A DNA stretch of 64,000 nt, taken from assembly GCF_023516595.1 (NCBI RefSeq), contig NZ_JAMGBG010000029.1, positions 1 through 64,000 on the forward strand, in the 5' to 3' direction. This document shows positions 44,265-52,085 of this stretch, in pieces. Each line of letters begins with the position of its first letter. Position 1 is the stretch's first letter. A program made the position numbers and the translations under genes. This stretch comes from Streptomyces neyagawaensis. Lineage in GTDB: Bacteria > Actinomycetota > Actinomycetes > Streptomycetales > Streptomycetaceae. Under the pieces are notes generated by a model. It was given only the letters and a program-made list of their open reading frames with translations. It ran no database searches and had not been told where the DNA came from.

Positions 44265-45524
44265 ATGGCAGCCGGATACCTGGAGATCCTCAGGGCGCGG
44301 CACGCCGCGCGTCTGTTGGCGGGCACCCTGGTGGGGCGGTTGCCGAACGCGACGGCCGCGATCGCGATCGTGCTGTTCGTGCGGGCGGAGGGCGGGACGT
44401 ACAGCCTGGCGGGGGCGCTGGCCGCCGTGTACGGCGTGGCGAACGCGGTGGGGCAGCCGCTGCTGGGCCGTCTGGTGGATCTGCGCGGGCAGCCGCGGGT
44501 GCAGCTGCCCGCGGCGCTGGTGTCGGCGCTCGGCATGACCGTCTTCGCGCTCTCGGGGCTGGATCCGCTGCCCGTCGCGTATCTCTCGATGGCGGTCGCG
44601 GGGCTGTTCACGCCCCCGCTGGAGGGCGGGCTGCGGGCCCTGTGGTCGTCGGTCCTGCGCCGGGAGGACCAGGTGCACACGGCGTACGCGATGGACGCGG
44701 TGGCCCAGGAGATCATGTTCACGGTGGGGCCGCTGCTGGTGACGCTGTGCGTGGCGCTGTGGTCCGCGGCGGCGGCGCTGGTCGTGCTCAATGTCATCGG
44801 GGTGCTCGGCGCGCTGTGGGTGGTGGTCTCGCCGCCGTCGCGGGCCTGGCGGTCGGCGCCGCGGGAGGCGCACTGGCTGGGCGCGCTGCGCTCGCCGGGG
44901 ATGCTGGCGCTGCTCGGGGCGTTCCTGTTCGTGGGCATCGCGCTGGGTTCGATCACGGTCGCCGCGGTGTCGTACGCGGATGGTCACGGCGGGGACGCGG
45001 TGTACGGCTGGCTGATGGCGGGCGTGGGCCTGGGCGCGCTCGTCGGCGGTACGGCGTACGGGGCGCGGCGGTGGAACGGGGCGCCCGAGCGGCGGTTGCA
45101 GGTCCTGGTGGGGCTGCTTGCGGTCTGCTATGTGCCGTTGACGCTGATGCCGGGTCCGGTCGGGATGACGGGACTGACGACGCTCGCGGGGGTGTTCCTG
45201 GCGCCGGCGATCGCGTGCGGGTTCGTGCTGGTGGACCGGCACGCGCCGCGGGGGACGGTGACGGAGGCGTTCTCGTGGATCGTGACGACGTTCACTGTGG
45301 GCCAGTCGGTGGGTACGGCGGTGGCGGGGCCGGTCGTGGAGTGGGGCGGGACGCTGTGGGGGTTCGTGGTGCCGGGTGCCTCGGGGGCCGTGTCGCTGCT
45401 GGTTCTGCTGGCGACGGGACGGGTTCTGGCTGTTCCCTCGGGGGGTGCGGTGGTAGCGGTCTCATCGGAAAATGATCCAAACCGTGCTGTCGAACCCCGT
45501 TTCAGGTCGGTGGATCGGGCGTAA
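44265..45524 (+). CDS. MFS transporter
   Basis: A 419-residue major-facilitator protein with about 12 hydrophobic segments. The loop-2/3 signature region reads GQPLLGRLVDLRGQPRVQL. N-terminal ARHAARLLAGTLVGRLPNATAAIAIVLFV resembles putative drug or sugar exporters of actinobacteria. ATG 44265 follows GAGGGGCGG. Its stop lies only 9 nt before the pafA ATG, so pafA may be read through from this transporter's promoter. Substrate unknown; the divergent LacI gene hints at sugar control. Confidence 0.88.
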   Translation: MAAGYLEILRARHAARLLAGTLVGRLPNATAAIAIVLFVRAEGGTYSLAGALAAVYGVANAVGQPLLGRLVDLRGQPRVQLPAALVSALGMTVFALSGLDPLPVAYLSMAVAGLFTPPLEGGLRALWSSVLRREDQVHTAYAMDAVAQEIMFTVGPLLVTLCVALWSAAAALVVLNVIGVLGALWVVVSPPSRAWRSAPREAHWLGALRSPGMLALLGAFLFVGIALGSITVAAVSYADGHGGDAVYGWLMAGVGLGALVGGTAYGARRWNGAPERRLQVLVGLLAVCYVPLTLMPGPVGMTGLTTLAGVFLAPAIACGFVLVDRHAPRGTVTEAFSWIVTTFTVGQSVGTAVAGPVVEWGGTLWGFVVPGASGAVSLLVLLATGRVLAVPSGGAVVAVSSENDPNRAVEPRFRSVDRA

Positions 45525-45533
45525 TGTTCAGTC

Positions 45534-46895
45534 ATGGACCGCCGCATTTTCGGGCTGGAGAACGAGTACGGCGTCACGTGCACGTTCAGGGGACAGCGCC
45601 GTCTGTCTCCTGACGAGGTGGCGCGGTACCTCTTCCGCCGTGTCGTGTCATGGGGCCGCAGCAGCAATGTGTTTCTGCGGAACGGGGCCCGCCTCTATCT
45701 CGACGTGGGCTCACATCCGGAATACGCGACACCCGAATGTGACAACGTGACCGAGCTGGTCACTCACGACAAGGCCGGCGAGCGCATTCTGGAAGGACTG
45801 CTGGTCGACGCCGAACGCCGCCTGCACGAGGAGGGAATCGCGGGCGACGTCTATCTCTTCAAGAACAACACGGACTCGGCGGGCAACTCATACGGTTGCC
45901 ATGAGAACTATCTGGTGGCGCGGCACGGGGAGTTCTCCCGGCTCGCCGACATCCTCATTCCGTTCCTGGTCACGCGGCAGTTGTTGTGTGGCGCGGGCAA
46001 GGTGTTGCAGACGCCGCGTGGTGCTGTGTACTGCGTGAGTCAGCGTGCGGAGCACATCTGGGAGGGCGTCAGCTCGGCGACGACGCGTTCCCGGCCGATC
46101 ATCAACACGCGTGACGAGCCGCACGCGGACGCGGAGCGGTACCGCCGGCTCCATGTGATCGTGGGCGACTCGAACATGTCCGAGACGACCATGCTGCTGA
46201 AGGTCGGTGCCACCGATCTGGTGCTGCGCATGATCGAGGCGGGCACGGTGATGCGGGACCTGACGCTGGAGAACCCGATCCGGGCGATCCGCGAGGTCAG
46301 CCATGACATCACGGGCCGGCGCAAGGTACGGCTGGCCAGTGGCCGGGAGGCGTCCGCGCTGGAGGTGCAGCGCGAGTACTTCGAGAAGGCCGTGGACTTC
46401 TGCGAGCGGCGCGGTATCCGCACGGGCACCGTGGAGCAGGTCCTGGAGCTGTGGGGTCGCACGCTGGACGCGATCGAGGCCGAGGACCTGGACCGGATCG
46501 GTACCGAAATCGACTGGGTGATGAAGTACAAGCTCATCGAGCGGTACCGGGCCAAGCACAACATGACCATGTCGCATCCGCGGGTCGCGCAGATAGACCT
46601 CGCGTATCACGACATTCACCGTCGTCGTGGGTTGTACTACCTCTTGGAGAGGAAAGGTCAAGCCGCCCGGATCTGCAATGACTTGAAGATCTTCGAGGGC
46701 AAGTCGGTTCCGCCGCAGACGACTCGGGCGCGGCTGCGTGGTGACTTCATCCGGCGGGCGCAGGAACAGCGCCGGGATTTCACGGTCGACTGGGTGCATC
46801 TGAAGCTCAACGACCAGGCGCAGCGCACGGTGTTGTGCAAGGACCCGTTCCGTTCGGTGGACGACCGGGTGGAGAAGCTGATCGCCGGAATGTGA
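45534..46895 (+). CDS. pafA: Pup--protein ligase PafA
   Basis: A 453-residue ligase joining the Pup C-terminal Glu side chain to lysines of target proteins with [21 protein letters not shown] carries the catalytic/metal Glu, [20 protein letters not shown] the ATP site, and [21 protein letters not shown] matches Dop. It lacks the Dop loop, which separates it from the paralogue at 38.8 kb. ATG 45534 has no strong ribosome-binding site and follows the MFS stop by 9 nt, suggesting coupling. A terminator hairpin lies 75 bp downstream. Confidence 0.97.
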   Translation: MDRRIFGLENEYGVTCTFRGQRRLSPDEVARYLFRRVVSWGRSSNVFLRNGARLYLDVGSHPEYATPECDNVTELVTHDKAGERILEGLLVDAERRLHEEGIAGDVYLFKNNTDSAGNSYGCHENYLVARHGEFSRLADILIPFLVTRQLLCGAGKVLQTPRGAVYCVSQRAEHIWEGVSSATTRSRPIINTRDEPHADAERYRRLHVIVGDSNMSETTMLLKVGATDLVLRMIEAGTVMRDLTLENPIRAIREVSHDITGRRKVRLASGREASALEVQREYFEKAVDFCERRGIRTGTVEQVLELWGRTLDAIEAEDLDRIGTEIDWVMKYKLIERYRAKHNMTMSHPRVAQIDLAYHDIHRRRGLYYLLERKGQAARICNDLKIFEGKSVPPQTTRARLRGDFIRRAQEQRRDFTVDWVHLKLNDQAQRTVLCKDPFRSVDDRVEKLIAGM

Positions 46896-46970
46896 GCCGG
46901 AATGTTCCGGGTGTGTCACCCGCTCTGGAATTCACCGGGGCGGGTGGCCTCTGCGTCGGAACGCAACGCG

Positions 46971-46999
46971 GGGCGCCGTACGTTTGCCGTACGGCGCCC
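46971..46999 (+). terminator. pafA terminator
   Basis: GGGCGCCGTACG (46971-46982) pairs perfectly with CGTACGGCGCCC (46988-46999) around TTTGC. Confidence 0.9.
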
Positions 47000-47061
47000 T
47001 TCTCACGCCGTAGAGTTGCGCGCACGCATCCGACAAGATCGACCGATACGAGGCCCTCACC

Positions 47062-48054
47062 GTGCGCCGACGCTCACTCCTCATCGCTGTCCCCGCTGGA
47101 CTGGTCACGCTCGCCGCCTGTGGTGACGACAAGTCCGACTCGGCCAAGGCCAGCAGCAGCCCGTCCGCGTCGGCGAGTGCGGCGAAGCCGCCGAAGATCG
47201 TGGACGGTCCGCTGCCCGCGATCACGGACGGGGTGAAGTTCGACGAGAAGCCGACCGTAGCGAAGGGCAGTGGGGATCCGTCGAAGAACCTGGCCGTGAA
47301 GACGGTGATCGCGGGCACCGGCAAGACGGTCGCCGAGGGTGACTACATCCAGGCGAACTATCTGGGGCAGATCTGGAAGACGGCCAAGGTCTTCGACAAC
47401 TCCTACGACCGCAAGACGCCGCTGGTCATCCAGCTGAGCCCGCAGGGCATCATCGACGGCTGGCGCTACGGGCTGACCGGCAAGAAGGCCGGCAGCCGGG
47501 TCGAGATGGCCGTGCCGCCGACCTGGGGCTACGGCACCCAGGGGAACCCCCAGGCGGGTATCAAGGGCGACGACACGCTGGTCTTCGTGGTGGACATCCA
47601 GAACACGTTCAACGCCAAGAGTTCCGCCAAGGGCAAGAACGTCCCGCAGAACGACGCGAAGCTGCCGAAGGTGAGCACGAACACCGACGGCAAGGCCCCC
47701 ACCATCGACATCCCGAAGGCGGACCCGCCGGCCGGTCTGGCCTCGACGTACATCATCGAGGGCGACGGCCCGGAGGTCGCCGCCGACGACAGCCTGCTGG
47801 TGCAGTACAAGGGCGTCATCTGGGACACCGGCAAGGAGTTCGACTCCTCGTACAGCCGGGACGCGCTGAGCTCGTTCGGGATGCAGCAGGTCGTCAAGGG
47901 CTGGCAGCAGGGCATGGCGGGCAAGAAGGTGGGCAGCCGCCTTCTGATCGTGATTCCTCCGAAGCTCGGTTACGGCGACACGCCGCCGAGTGGCAGCGAC
48001 ATCAAGAAGGACTCCACGATGGTCTTCACCGTGGACATCCTCGCGAAGATGTGA
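47062..48054 (+). CDS. Lipoprotein with two FKBP-type peptidyl-prolyl isomerase domains
   Basis: A 330-residue exported FKBP. The signal peptide ends in lipobox VTLAAC (Cys20). After a Ser/Ala-rich linker come two FKBP domains, about residues 80-190 (GDYIQANYLGQIWKTAKVFDNSY ... GSRVEMAVPPTWGYG) and 225-330 (DDSLLVQYKGVIWDTGKEFDSSY ... VGSRLLIVIPPKLGYGDTPP). Several aromatic pocket residues differ from FKBP12, so activity of the first domain is uncertain. GTG 47062. It is followed 61 bp later by a cytoplasmic single-domain FKBP. Likely a chaperone for exported proteins. Confidence 0.92.
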   Translation: MRRRSLLIAVPAGLVTLAACGDDKSDSAKASSSPSASASAAKPPKIVDGPLPAITDGVKFDEKPTVAKGSGDPSKNLAVKTVIAGTGKTVAEGDYIQANYLGQIWKTAKVFDNSYDRKTPLVIQLSPQGIIDGWRYGLTGKKAGSRVEMAVPPTWGYGTQGNPQAGIKGDDTLVFVVDIQNTFNAKSSAKGKNVPQNDAKLPKVSTNTDGKAPTIDIPKADPPAGLASTYIIEGDGPEVAADDSLLVQYKGVIWDTGKEFDSSYSRDALSSFGMQQVVKGWQQGMAGKKVGSRLLIVIPPKLGYGDTPPSGSDIKKDSTMVFTVDILAKM

Positions 48055-48115
48055 GTACGCGGGATGCGAGACTGTCCCGCGTTGTCTTTTCGTACAAGAG
48101 CAGGAGCCTGAAGAC

Positions 48116-48487
48116 GTGAGCATTGAGAAGCCCGAGATCGACTTCCCCGGTGGCGAGCCCCCGAAGGACCTTGAGATCAAGGACATCTGGGAGGGCGAGG
48201 GCCCGGTCGCGCAGGCGGGCCAGAAGGTCACCGTGCACTACGTGGGCGTGGCCTTCAGCACCGGCGAGGAGTTCGACGCCAGCTGGAACCGTGGTACGCC
48301 GTTCAGCTTCCCGCTGGGTGGTGGCCGTGTCATCAAGGGCTGGGACCAGGGCGTGCAGGGCATGAAGGTCGGCGGCCGCCGTCAGCTGACCATCCCCGCG
48401 CACCTCGCCTACGGCAACCAGAGCCCCACCCCGGCGATCAAGCCGGGCGAGACGCTGATCTTCGTGGTCGACCTGCTCGGGGTCTGA
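48116..48487 (+). CDS. Cytoplasmic FKBP-type peptidyl-prolyl cis-trans isomerase
   Basis: A 123-residue single-domain FKBP12-like isomerase. The family core is complete: VTVHYVGVAFSTGEEFDASWNRGTPFSFPLGGGRVIKGWDQGVQGMKVGGRRQLTIPAHLAYG and the C-terminal ETLIFVVDLLGV strand; pocket residues Tyr, Phe, Asp, Phe, Val, Ile and Trp are present. GTG 48116 follows CAGGAG. The length matches the known Streptomyces FKBP of about 124 residues. Ends in a terminator with a T-run. Confidence 0.95.
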   Translation: MSIEKPEIDFPGGEPPKDLEIKDIWEGEGPVAQAGQKVTVHYVGVAFSTGEEFDASWNRGTPFSFPLGGGRVIKGWDQGVQGMKVGGRRQLTIPAHLAYGNQSPTPAIKPGETLIFVVDLLGV

Positions 48488-48537
48488 TCATCGTACGACC
48501 GGAGCGGCCCGGTCCTGTGACCGGAGCCGACCACCTG

Positions 48538-48574
48538 GGGTCCATGCCTGTCCGGGCATGGGCCCTCGGCTTTT
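48538..48574 (+). terminator. Rho-independent terminator after the FKBP gene
   Basis: GGGTCCATGCC (48538-48548) pairs with GGCATGGGCCC (48555-48565, one G-U pair), loop TGTCCG, followed by TTTT at 48571-48574. It separates the FKBP genes from pafBC. Confidence 0.82.
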
Positions 48575-48634
48575 GCCGCGACGCTCGGTAGCGGTACGGT
48601 CGTGCCGCAGAAGCACCCATAGGGAAGGGCGTCG

Positions 48635-49612
48635 ATGGCCATTGCCAAGGCCGAGCGGTTGATGAACCTGGCGCTGTGTCTGCTGGGGACGCGCCGACCG
48701 CTCAGCAAGCGCGAGCTGCGGGATTCCATCGAGGCGTATGTGGAGGCCGCCAGGCCGGGTATGGACGCAGCCGGGTCCGACGACTCCTTCAACCGCATGT
48801 TCGAGCGCGACAAGGACGATCTGCGCGAACTCGGCCTGGTCATCGAGACGGTGGAGAACCTCGACGGCGAGGTCGGCTACCAGGCCCGCCGCGACAGCAA
48901 CAGCCTCCCGCCCATCACCCTCGACGCCGAGGAGGCCGCGGCCCTCGGGCTCGCCGCCAAGGTGTGGCAGCAGGCCCGGCTCGCCGGGGCCGCGAGCGGT
49001 GCCCTGCAGAAGCTGCGCGCGGCCGGCCTCCCCGAGGACGTCGACCCGTACGAGGCCCATGGGGCGCTGGAGCCGCGGATCCCGGTGCACGAGGCCGCCT
49101 TCGAGCCGCTGATGCTGGCCTGCCGGGACCGCCGCCCGGTGGTGTTCGAGTACCGCAAGGCCACCGCCGCCCGCCCTGAGCCCCGCCATGTGGAGCCGTG
49201 GGCGCTGGAGTGCTGGCGCGGCCACTGGTACCTCGCCGGTTTCGACCGGGACCGGGGCGCCGAGCGGGTCTTCCGGCTGTCGCGGATCACCGGCAAGGTG
49301 CGCAGCCGGGGCGGCGCCTTCACCGCCGAGGTCCCGGACGTCGTCACGGTGCGGGAGACCGTCGCGAGCTGGGCGGGGGAGACCGCCGACCGCTCCGCGC
49401 TGATCCGGCTCCGCACGGGCGCCGGCTATCCGCTGCGGGCCAGGGCCACCGCCGTGCGGGAACTCGGTGACGGCTGGGACGAGTTGGAGATTCCGTACGG
49501 GCACGGTCTGGACGCCTGGCTGGTCGAGTTCGGGCCCGACGTGGTCGTCCTGGACCCCGCCGAGCTGCGGGCCGACGTGGTGGACCGGCTGCGTGCCGTG
49601 GCCAAGGGTTGA
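48635..49612 (+). CDS. pafB: WYL-domain transcriptional activator subunit PafB
   Basis: A 325-residue regulator: N-terminal winged helix (residues ~1-90, AERLMNLALCLLGTRRPLSKRELRDSIEAY), then WYL domain (~130-240, VVFEYRKATAARPEPRHVEPWALECWRGHWYLAGFDRDRGAERVFRLSRI) and WCX extension. In mycobacteria PafB and PafC form a heterodimer that activates LexA-independent DNA-damage promoters together with sigma A. Stop overlaps the leader of pafC. ATG 48635. Three promoters matching the PafBC consensus occur in this window. Confidence 0.95.
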   Translation: MAIAKAERLMNLALCLLGTRRPLSKRELRDSIEAYVEAARPGMDAAGSDDSFNRMFERDKDDLRELGLVIETVENLDGEVGYQARRDSNSLPPITLDAEEAAALGLAAKVWQQARLAGAASGALQKLRAAGLPEDVDPYEAHGALEPRIPVHEAAFEPLMLACRDRRPVVFEYRKATAARPEPRHVEPWALECWRGHWYLAGFDRDRGAERVFRLSRITGKVRSRGGAFTAEVPDVVTVRETVASWAGETADRSALIRLRTGAGYPLRARATAVRELGDGWDELEIPYGHGLDAWLVEFGPDVVVLDPAELRADVVDRLRAVAKG

Positions 49613-49626
49613 GGGGACGTAAGAAA

Positions 49627-50706
49627 GTGGTGGGAAAACCGGCCCGGCCGGCGAACGCCATCGACCAGACCCGGCGGATGCTCTCCCTGGTCACGTATCT
49701 GCGCGAGCGCCCCGGCGCCCGTATCGAGGACGTGGCCCGCGCCTTCGGGATCACCGAGGACGAGCTGGTGTCGGACCTCGATGTGCTGCCCATGTGCGGG
49801 ACCAGCTTCCGCGGCGGTGACCTGCTCGACATCGACACCGACGGCGAGCGGATCTGGTGGCACAACCCGGCCGCGCTCGGGGCGGAGGCCGCCGAGCCGC
49901 TGAGGCTGGCCGCCGACGAGGCCACCGCCCTGCTCGTGGCCGCCCGCGCGGTCGCCACGCTGCCCGGGCTGCGCGAGAGCGACCGGCAGGCGCTGCTGCG
50001 GGCCACCGCCAAGGTGGAGACGGCCGCGGGCGAGGCGGCCGGGGCCAGCTCCCGGCTGTCGGTGACCTTCGAGTCGGAGGGCGGTGTCTTCGCCGACGTC
50101 GACCGGGCCATCTCGGAGCGCCGACGGCTGTGGATCCGCTACTACTCGCCGGCCCGCGACGAGGTCACCGAACGGGAGATCGACCCGATTCGCCTGGTCA
50201 GCGTGGGTCACACCTATGTCGAGGCATGGTGCCGCCGCTCGGAGGCGCGCCGGACCTTCCGTCTCGACCGGGTCGCCGAGATCAAGATCCTCGACGAGCC
50301 GTCCGCGCCGCCCGAGATCGAGCTGCGGGATCTGTCGGAGGCGCTGGTGCAGCCGGCCGCAGAGGACCCGGAGGTCGTCGTCGAGGTCGGGCCCGGCGGA
50401 CGGTGGGTCGCCGAGTACTACCCGCACGACAGCGCCGAGGAGCTCCCGGACGGCGGGCTGCGGATCACCCTGCGCACGCCCGACCCCGCCTCGCTGCGGC
50501 GGCTCGCGCTGCGGCTCGGGCCGGACGGGCGGATCGTCTCGCCCCAGGACCTGGCCGACAACGCCCGACGGGCGGCCCGGGAGGCCCTGGCGGCCTACGA
50601 CGAGGCCGGACCGGCGTACGCCGGGCTCGACGCCCGGCTCGGTGCGCCCCGTGCGGTCGATGGAGCTCAGGAGCGGCGGTACGACAGACAGGAGCGAGGG
50701 CTGTGA
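49627..50706 (+). CDS. pafC: WYL-domain transcriptional activator subunit PafC
   Basis: A 359-residue partner of PafB with the same order: winged helix (MLSLVTYLRERPGARIEDVARAFGITEDELVSDLDVLPMCG), WYL domain (LWIRYYSPARDEVTEREIDPIRLVSVGHTYVEAWCRRSEARRTFRLDRV) and WCX extension. Starts at GTG 49627 (or 49630), with GAGGGGACG upstream starting in the pafB stop; a TTG at 49609 is possible. Stop TGA overlaps the GTG of the next gene. The C-terminal ~25 residues are disordered. Confidence 0.94.
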   Translation: MVGKPARPANAIDQTRRMLSLVTYLRERPGARIEDVARAFGITEDELVSDLDVLPMCGTSFRGGDLLDIDTDGERIWWHNPAALGAEAAEPLRLAADEATALLVAARAVATLPGLRESDRQALLRATAKVETAAGEAAGASSRLSVTFESEGGVFADVDRAISERRRLWIRYYSPARDEVTEREIDPIRLVSVGHTYVEAWCRRSEARRTFRLDRVAEIKILDEPSAPPEIELRDLSEALVQPAAEDPEVVVEVGPGGRWVAEYYPHDSAEELPDGGLRITLRTPDPASLRRLALRLGPDGRIVSPQDLADNARRAAREALAAYDEAGPAYAGLDARLGAPRAVDGAQERRYDRQERGL

Positions 50707-51035
50707 ACGGCGGGTCGGCTGTGTCTGGAGCTCAGGGCCTGCAGGGTGTGCAGGGTTTACAGGGCGTGCCGGAGATGTCGGCGGCGGTCGCGTTCGCGGG
50801 CATGAAGCGGGTGGTCGACGTGGTGTTCAGGGCCGGATGCCCCGACTGCCGGGCCAACTTCGAACTCGGCGCGAGCGCGCTGCGGCTGGCCATCGGCGCC
50901 ACCAGCAAGACCACGTTCTACTCCTTCACCTGCCCCGAGTGCGGTGTGGCCGTCCGCAAGCCGGCCGGGGAGCGCATCGTCGAGCTGCTGACCGGGGGCG
51001 GCGTGCGGACGCTGCGGCTCCATTCGCCGGGCTAG
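50703..51035 (+). CDS. Small zinc-ribbon protein with a TTA codon and Gly-Leu-Gln repeats
   Basis: A 110-residue protein. GTG 50703 overlaps the pafC stop (GTGA). Residues ~10-23 read GAQGLQGVQGLQGVPE, encoded by a small tandem DNA repeat. A CPDC ... CPEC pair (residues ~48 and ~79) forms a zinc-ribbon-like site. Codon 19 is TTA (50757), so full-length translation should need the bldA tRNA; an alternative ATG at 50775 would bypass it but has its GGAG directly against the start. Conserved position after pafC suggests a link to that regulator; function unknown. Confidence 0.68.
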   Translation: MNGGSAVSGAQGLQGVQGLQGVPEMSAAVAFAGMKRVVDVVFRAGCPDCRANFELGASALRLAIGATSKTTFYSFTCPECGVAVRKPAGERIVELLTGGGVRTLRLHSPG

Positions 51036-51045
51036 GGTCGTCGCT

Positions 51046-51240
51046 ATGTTCTGGCCGATGTTCGCTGTCGCTATGGGTTTTCTGGGGCTCTCCGTGCTGG
51101 GGGTGCTCGCCGTCCGGGTCTTCGTCGAGGCCCAGCGGCTGGGCCGGCAGGTCACCGAGTCGGCGCGGCGGATCAACAGGGCGGCGGAGGACCTGGAGCG
51201 GGCGACGGCGAGCGCGGCCCGCTCCGTGGACGCGCTGTGA
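51046..51240 (+). CDS. Small single-pass membrane protein
   Basis: A 64-residue protein. One transmembrane helix (residues ~2-26, FAVAMGFLGLSVLGVLAVRVFVEA) is followed by a charged amphipathic helix (QRLGRQVTESARRINRAAEDLERATAS). It starts 10 bp after the zinc-ribbon gene, so it is co-transcribed with pafC. The last codons (TCC GTG GAC GCG CTG TGA) are the apparent source of the repeats that follow. Function unknown. Confidence 0.72.
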   Translation: MFWPMFAVAMGFLGLSVLGVLAVRVFVEAQRLGRQVTESARRINRAAEDLERATASAARSVDAL

Positions 51241-51478
51241 GTGGCCGGCCTGCTCCACTGCGCTGTGCGTGGGCGGCCTGTTCCGTGGACGCGGCGTGAG
51301 CGGACCGCTGACCTGCTCTGTGGGCGCGGCGTGAACGAGCCGGCACACCTGCTCTGTGGACGCGGCGTGAGCGAGCCGCTGACCTGACCCGTGGCCGTGC
51401 TGTGAGCCGTCGGCCTGCTCCGTGGACGCGCTGTGAGCGGTCGACCCGCTTCGTGGACACGCCGTGAGGTAAGAGCGT
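51222..51478 (+). repeat. Tandem array of degenerate ~28-36 bp units copied from the end of the preceding gene
   Basis: About eight units resembling CTCYGTGGACGCGGCGTGAG plus GCGACCGCTGACCTG follow each other. The first is the 3' end and stop codon of the small membrane protein gene (CTCCGTGGACGCGCTGTGA). Most units retain GTGGACGCG-GTGA, including the TGA. Units near 51288 and 51356 are almost identical over 35 bp; others are more decayed. Confidence 0.85.
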
Positions 51479-51750
51479 GGCTGCGGTGCGGTGCGGGCGT
51501 GGCTGCTGTGAGTCGGTGGGCCTGTGCGGTTTGCGCCACTTCGCCCTGTCACCTTCATACCTTCGGCAGGTACGCTGCCTGTCGCGGCCCGGTGAACGAG
51601 GCCAGGGTCGCGCGAATCGGGAGTACGCACAGGGATTGCCTCTGATTCACCCCTGAGCGTTACGATCGCTGCCAGTGCGATCGTTCGGACACTTGTCCGA
51701 CCGGTCGGACAGCCCTCACCCGCCCGCCTCGGTGAAGAAGGTAGACAGTT
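51241..51750. other. 510-bp gene-free region before tatA
   Basis: The first 240 bp are the tandem repeat array. From 51480 to 51660 I see nothing definite. The last 90 bp hold two inverted-repeat structures (51662-51684 and 51685-51711) and the tatA ribosome-binding site AAGAAGGTAG. Confidence 0.65.
51662..51711. promoter_or_regulatory. Adjacent inverted repeats upstream of tatA
   Basis: ACGATCGC (51662-51669) and GCGATCGT (51677-51684) form an 8-bp inverted repeat. Directly after it, TCGGACA-CT-TGTCCGA (51685-51700) shares its second arm with the perfect 18-bp palindrome TGTCCGACCGGTCGGACA (51694-51711). The competing pairings could serve as operators or as alternative RNA hairpins. Confidence 0.6.
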
Positions 51751-52035
51751 ATGGGTAACCTCGGCCCCACCGAGATCATTCTGATCCTCGTCGTCGTCAT
51801 TCTGCTGTTCGGTGCGAAGAAGCTCCCGGATATGGCGCGTTCGCTCGGCAAGTCGGCCCGCATCCTCAAGAGCGAGGCCAAGGCCATGAAGAGCGACGGC
51901 CAGGACGACACCACCTCGGCCGCGCCCGCGCACACGAGCGGCGAGGCCCAGACTCAGCGCACGATCCAGGCCGCCCCCGGTGACGTGACCAGCTCCCGGC
52001 CCGTGGCCGAGCCGACGGACACGACCAAGCGCTGA
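51751..52035 (+). CDS. tatA: Sec-independent protein translocase TatA
   Basis: A 94-residue TatA. One N-terminal membrane helix (residues ~6-20, PTEIILILVVVILLFGAKKLPD) with the typical FGxKKLP hinge, an amphipathic helix (MARSLGKSARILKSEAKAMKSD) and a polar disordered tail. It polymerises into the pore for folded twin-arginine substrates. Immediately upstream of tatC (50-bp gap containing a 9-bp hairpin at 52040-52062). Confidence 0.96.
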   Translation: MGNLGPTEIILILVVVILLFGAKKLPDMARSLGKSARILKSEAKAMKSDGQDDTTSAAPAHTSGEAQTQRTIQAAPGDVTSSRPVAEPTDTTKR

Positions 52036-52039
52036 CGCA

Positions 52040-52062
52040 AGGCCGGACGGGACGTCCGGCCT
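52040..52062 (+). terminator. Small hairpin between tatA and tatC
   Basis: AGGCCGGAC (52040-52048) pairs with GTCCGGCCT (52054-52062). Probably partial termination or mRNA end protection that tunes the high TatA to TatC ratio. Confidence 0.5.
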
Positions 52063-52085
52063 GCCGCACGAGATGAGGACGTGGG

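Noticed and set aside
51222..51478. CRISPR array
   Set aside because: Units are contiguous, degenerate and GC-rich with no unique spacers and no cas genes nearby.
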